A stretch of DNA of 5,482 bases from contig JACQVO010000060.1 of NCBI GenBank assembly GCA_016209725.1, positions 1 through 5,482 of the forward strand, read 5' to 3'. Shown piece after piece: positions 5,346 to 5,482 of this stretch. The first letter of the stretch is position 1. Every line of letters starts with the position of its first letter. A program made the translations under genes and the position numbers. This DNA comes from Candidatus Methylomirabilota bacterium. Lineage in GTDB: Bacteria > Methylomirabilota > Methylomirabilia > Methylomirabilales > 2-02-FULL-66-22. The notes under the pieces were generated by a model. It did not search any database. It had not been told where the DNA came from and saw nothing but the letters and a program-made list of their open reading frames with translations.

Positions 5346-5482
5346 TTGGCAAACAAGTCTTCCAGGGCCTCCTCCGGTGCCGGGAGGGGACTGGATTCGG
5401 CGAAGGCCACGGCGCGATCCATCTCGGCCTGGGCCGCTCGCTCCATCTCGGCGACCTGGTCCGTCCGGAGTGTGCCCTCCGC
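5339..5482 (-). CDS. 2-oxoacid/acetoin dehydrogenase E1 component, alpha subunit (C-terminal end only)
   Basis: The frame is open from the window edge to the TGA at 5341-5339, giving 47 residues. The fragment reads as the C-terminal tail of an E1 alpha subunit: a charged helix (DQVAEMERAAQAEMDRAV), then AVAFAESSPLP and PEEALEDLFAN, matching the usual 'I..eV...v..AV.FAe.SP.P.pee...dvya' ending of the family. The following E1 beta gene in the same direction supports the assignment. E1 alpha carries the thiamine-diphosphate-binding GDG...N motif, which would lie outside this window. The gene is cut by the window edge and its stop lies in the heptamer repeat. Confidence 0.85.
   Translation of the reverse strand, partial: AEGTLRTDQVAEMERAAQAEMDRAVAFAESSPLPAPEEALEDLFANT

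Overview
The window is GC-rich, and every convincing gene lies on the minus strand, so transcription runs from high to low coordinates. Read that way it holds: the last 47 codons of a thiamine-diphosphate 2-oxoacid dehydrogenase E1 alpha subunit; a 209-bp gap with three families of short tandem repeats; the complete E1 beta subunit; a TRAP-family periplasmic binding protein (DctP); a 284-bp gap with a probable terminator and a large inverted-repeat element; the small (DctQ) and large (DctM) TRAP membrane subunits, which overlap by 4 bp; and a short-chain dehydrogenase (SDR) gene broken after its NAD-binding N-terminus. Last comes a small two-gene unit, a DUF4258-like protein followed by a DUF2283-like protein.

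The E1 and TRAP genes look like one uptake-and-catabolism locus. TRAP transporters import organic acids using an ion gradient, and E1 alpha/beta of the pyruvate/acetoin/branched-chain type decarboxylates a 2-oxoacid or cleaves acetoin. A reasonable inference is that the imported compound, or a product of it, feeds the dehydrogenase. The SDR may once have supplied an oxidoreductase step. E2 and E3 are not in the window. The exact substrate cannot be read from the sequence.

The gaps suggest expression is tuned along the cluster. A GC-rich hairpin separates E1 beta from dctP. A terminator-like hairpin with a T-tract follows dctP, which could keep binding protein in excess over membrane subunits. 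The window is rich in dispersed repeats: a C6/G6 palindrome ('AAATCCCCCC...GGGGGGATTT' type), 14-bp direct repeats arranged as inverted arms, a 9-bp tandem repeat and two heptamer arrays. Such intergenic repeats are typical of large genomes of environmental bacteria (for example deltaproteobacterial or Methylomirabilota/Rokubacteria-like lineages). This taxonomic suggestion is weak, because no marker gene is present.

The left end (positions 1-709) reads as a separate module. The SDR loses homology near position 788, and the DUF4258/DUF2283 pair, with its own strong ribosome binding sites and a possible promoter, follows. This suggests a rearrangement breakpoint or an accessory insertion next to the catabolic locus. 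I found no CRISPR array, RNA gene, transposase or clearly new system. The most unusual material is the repeats and the broken SDR.
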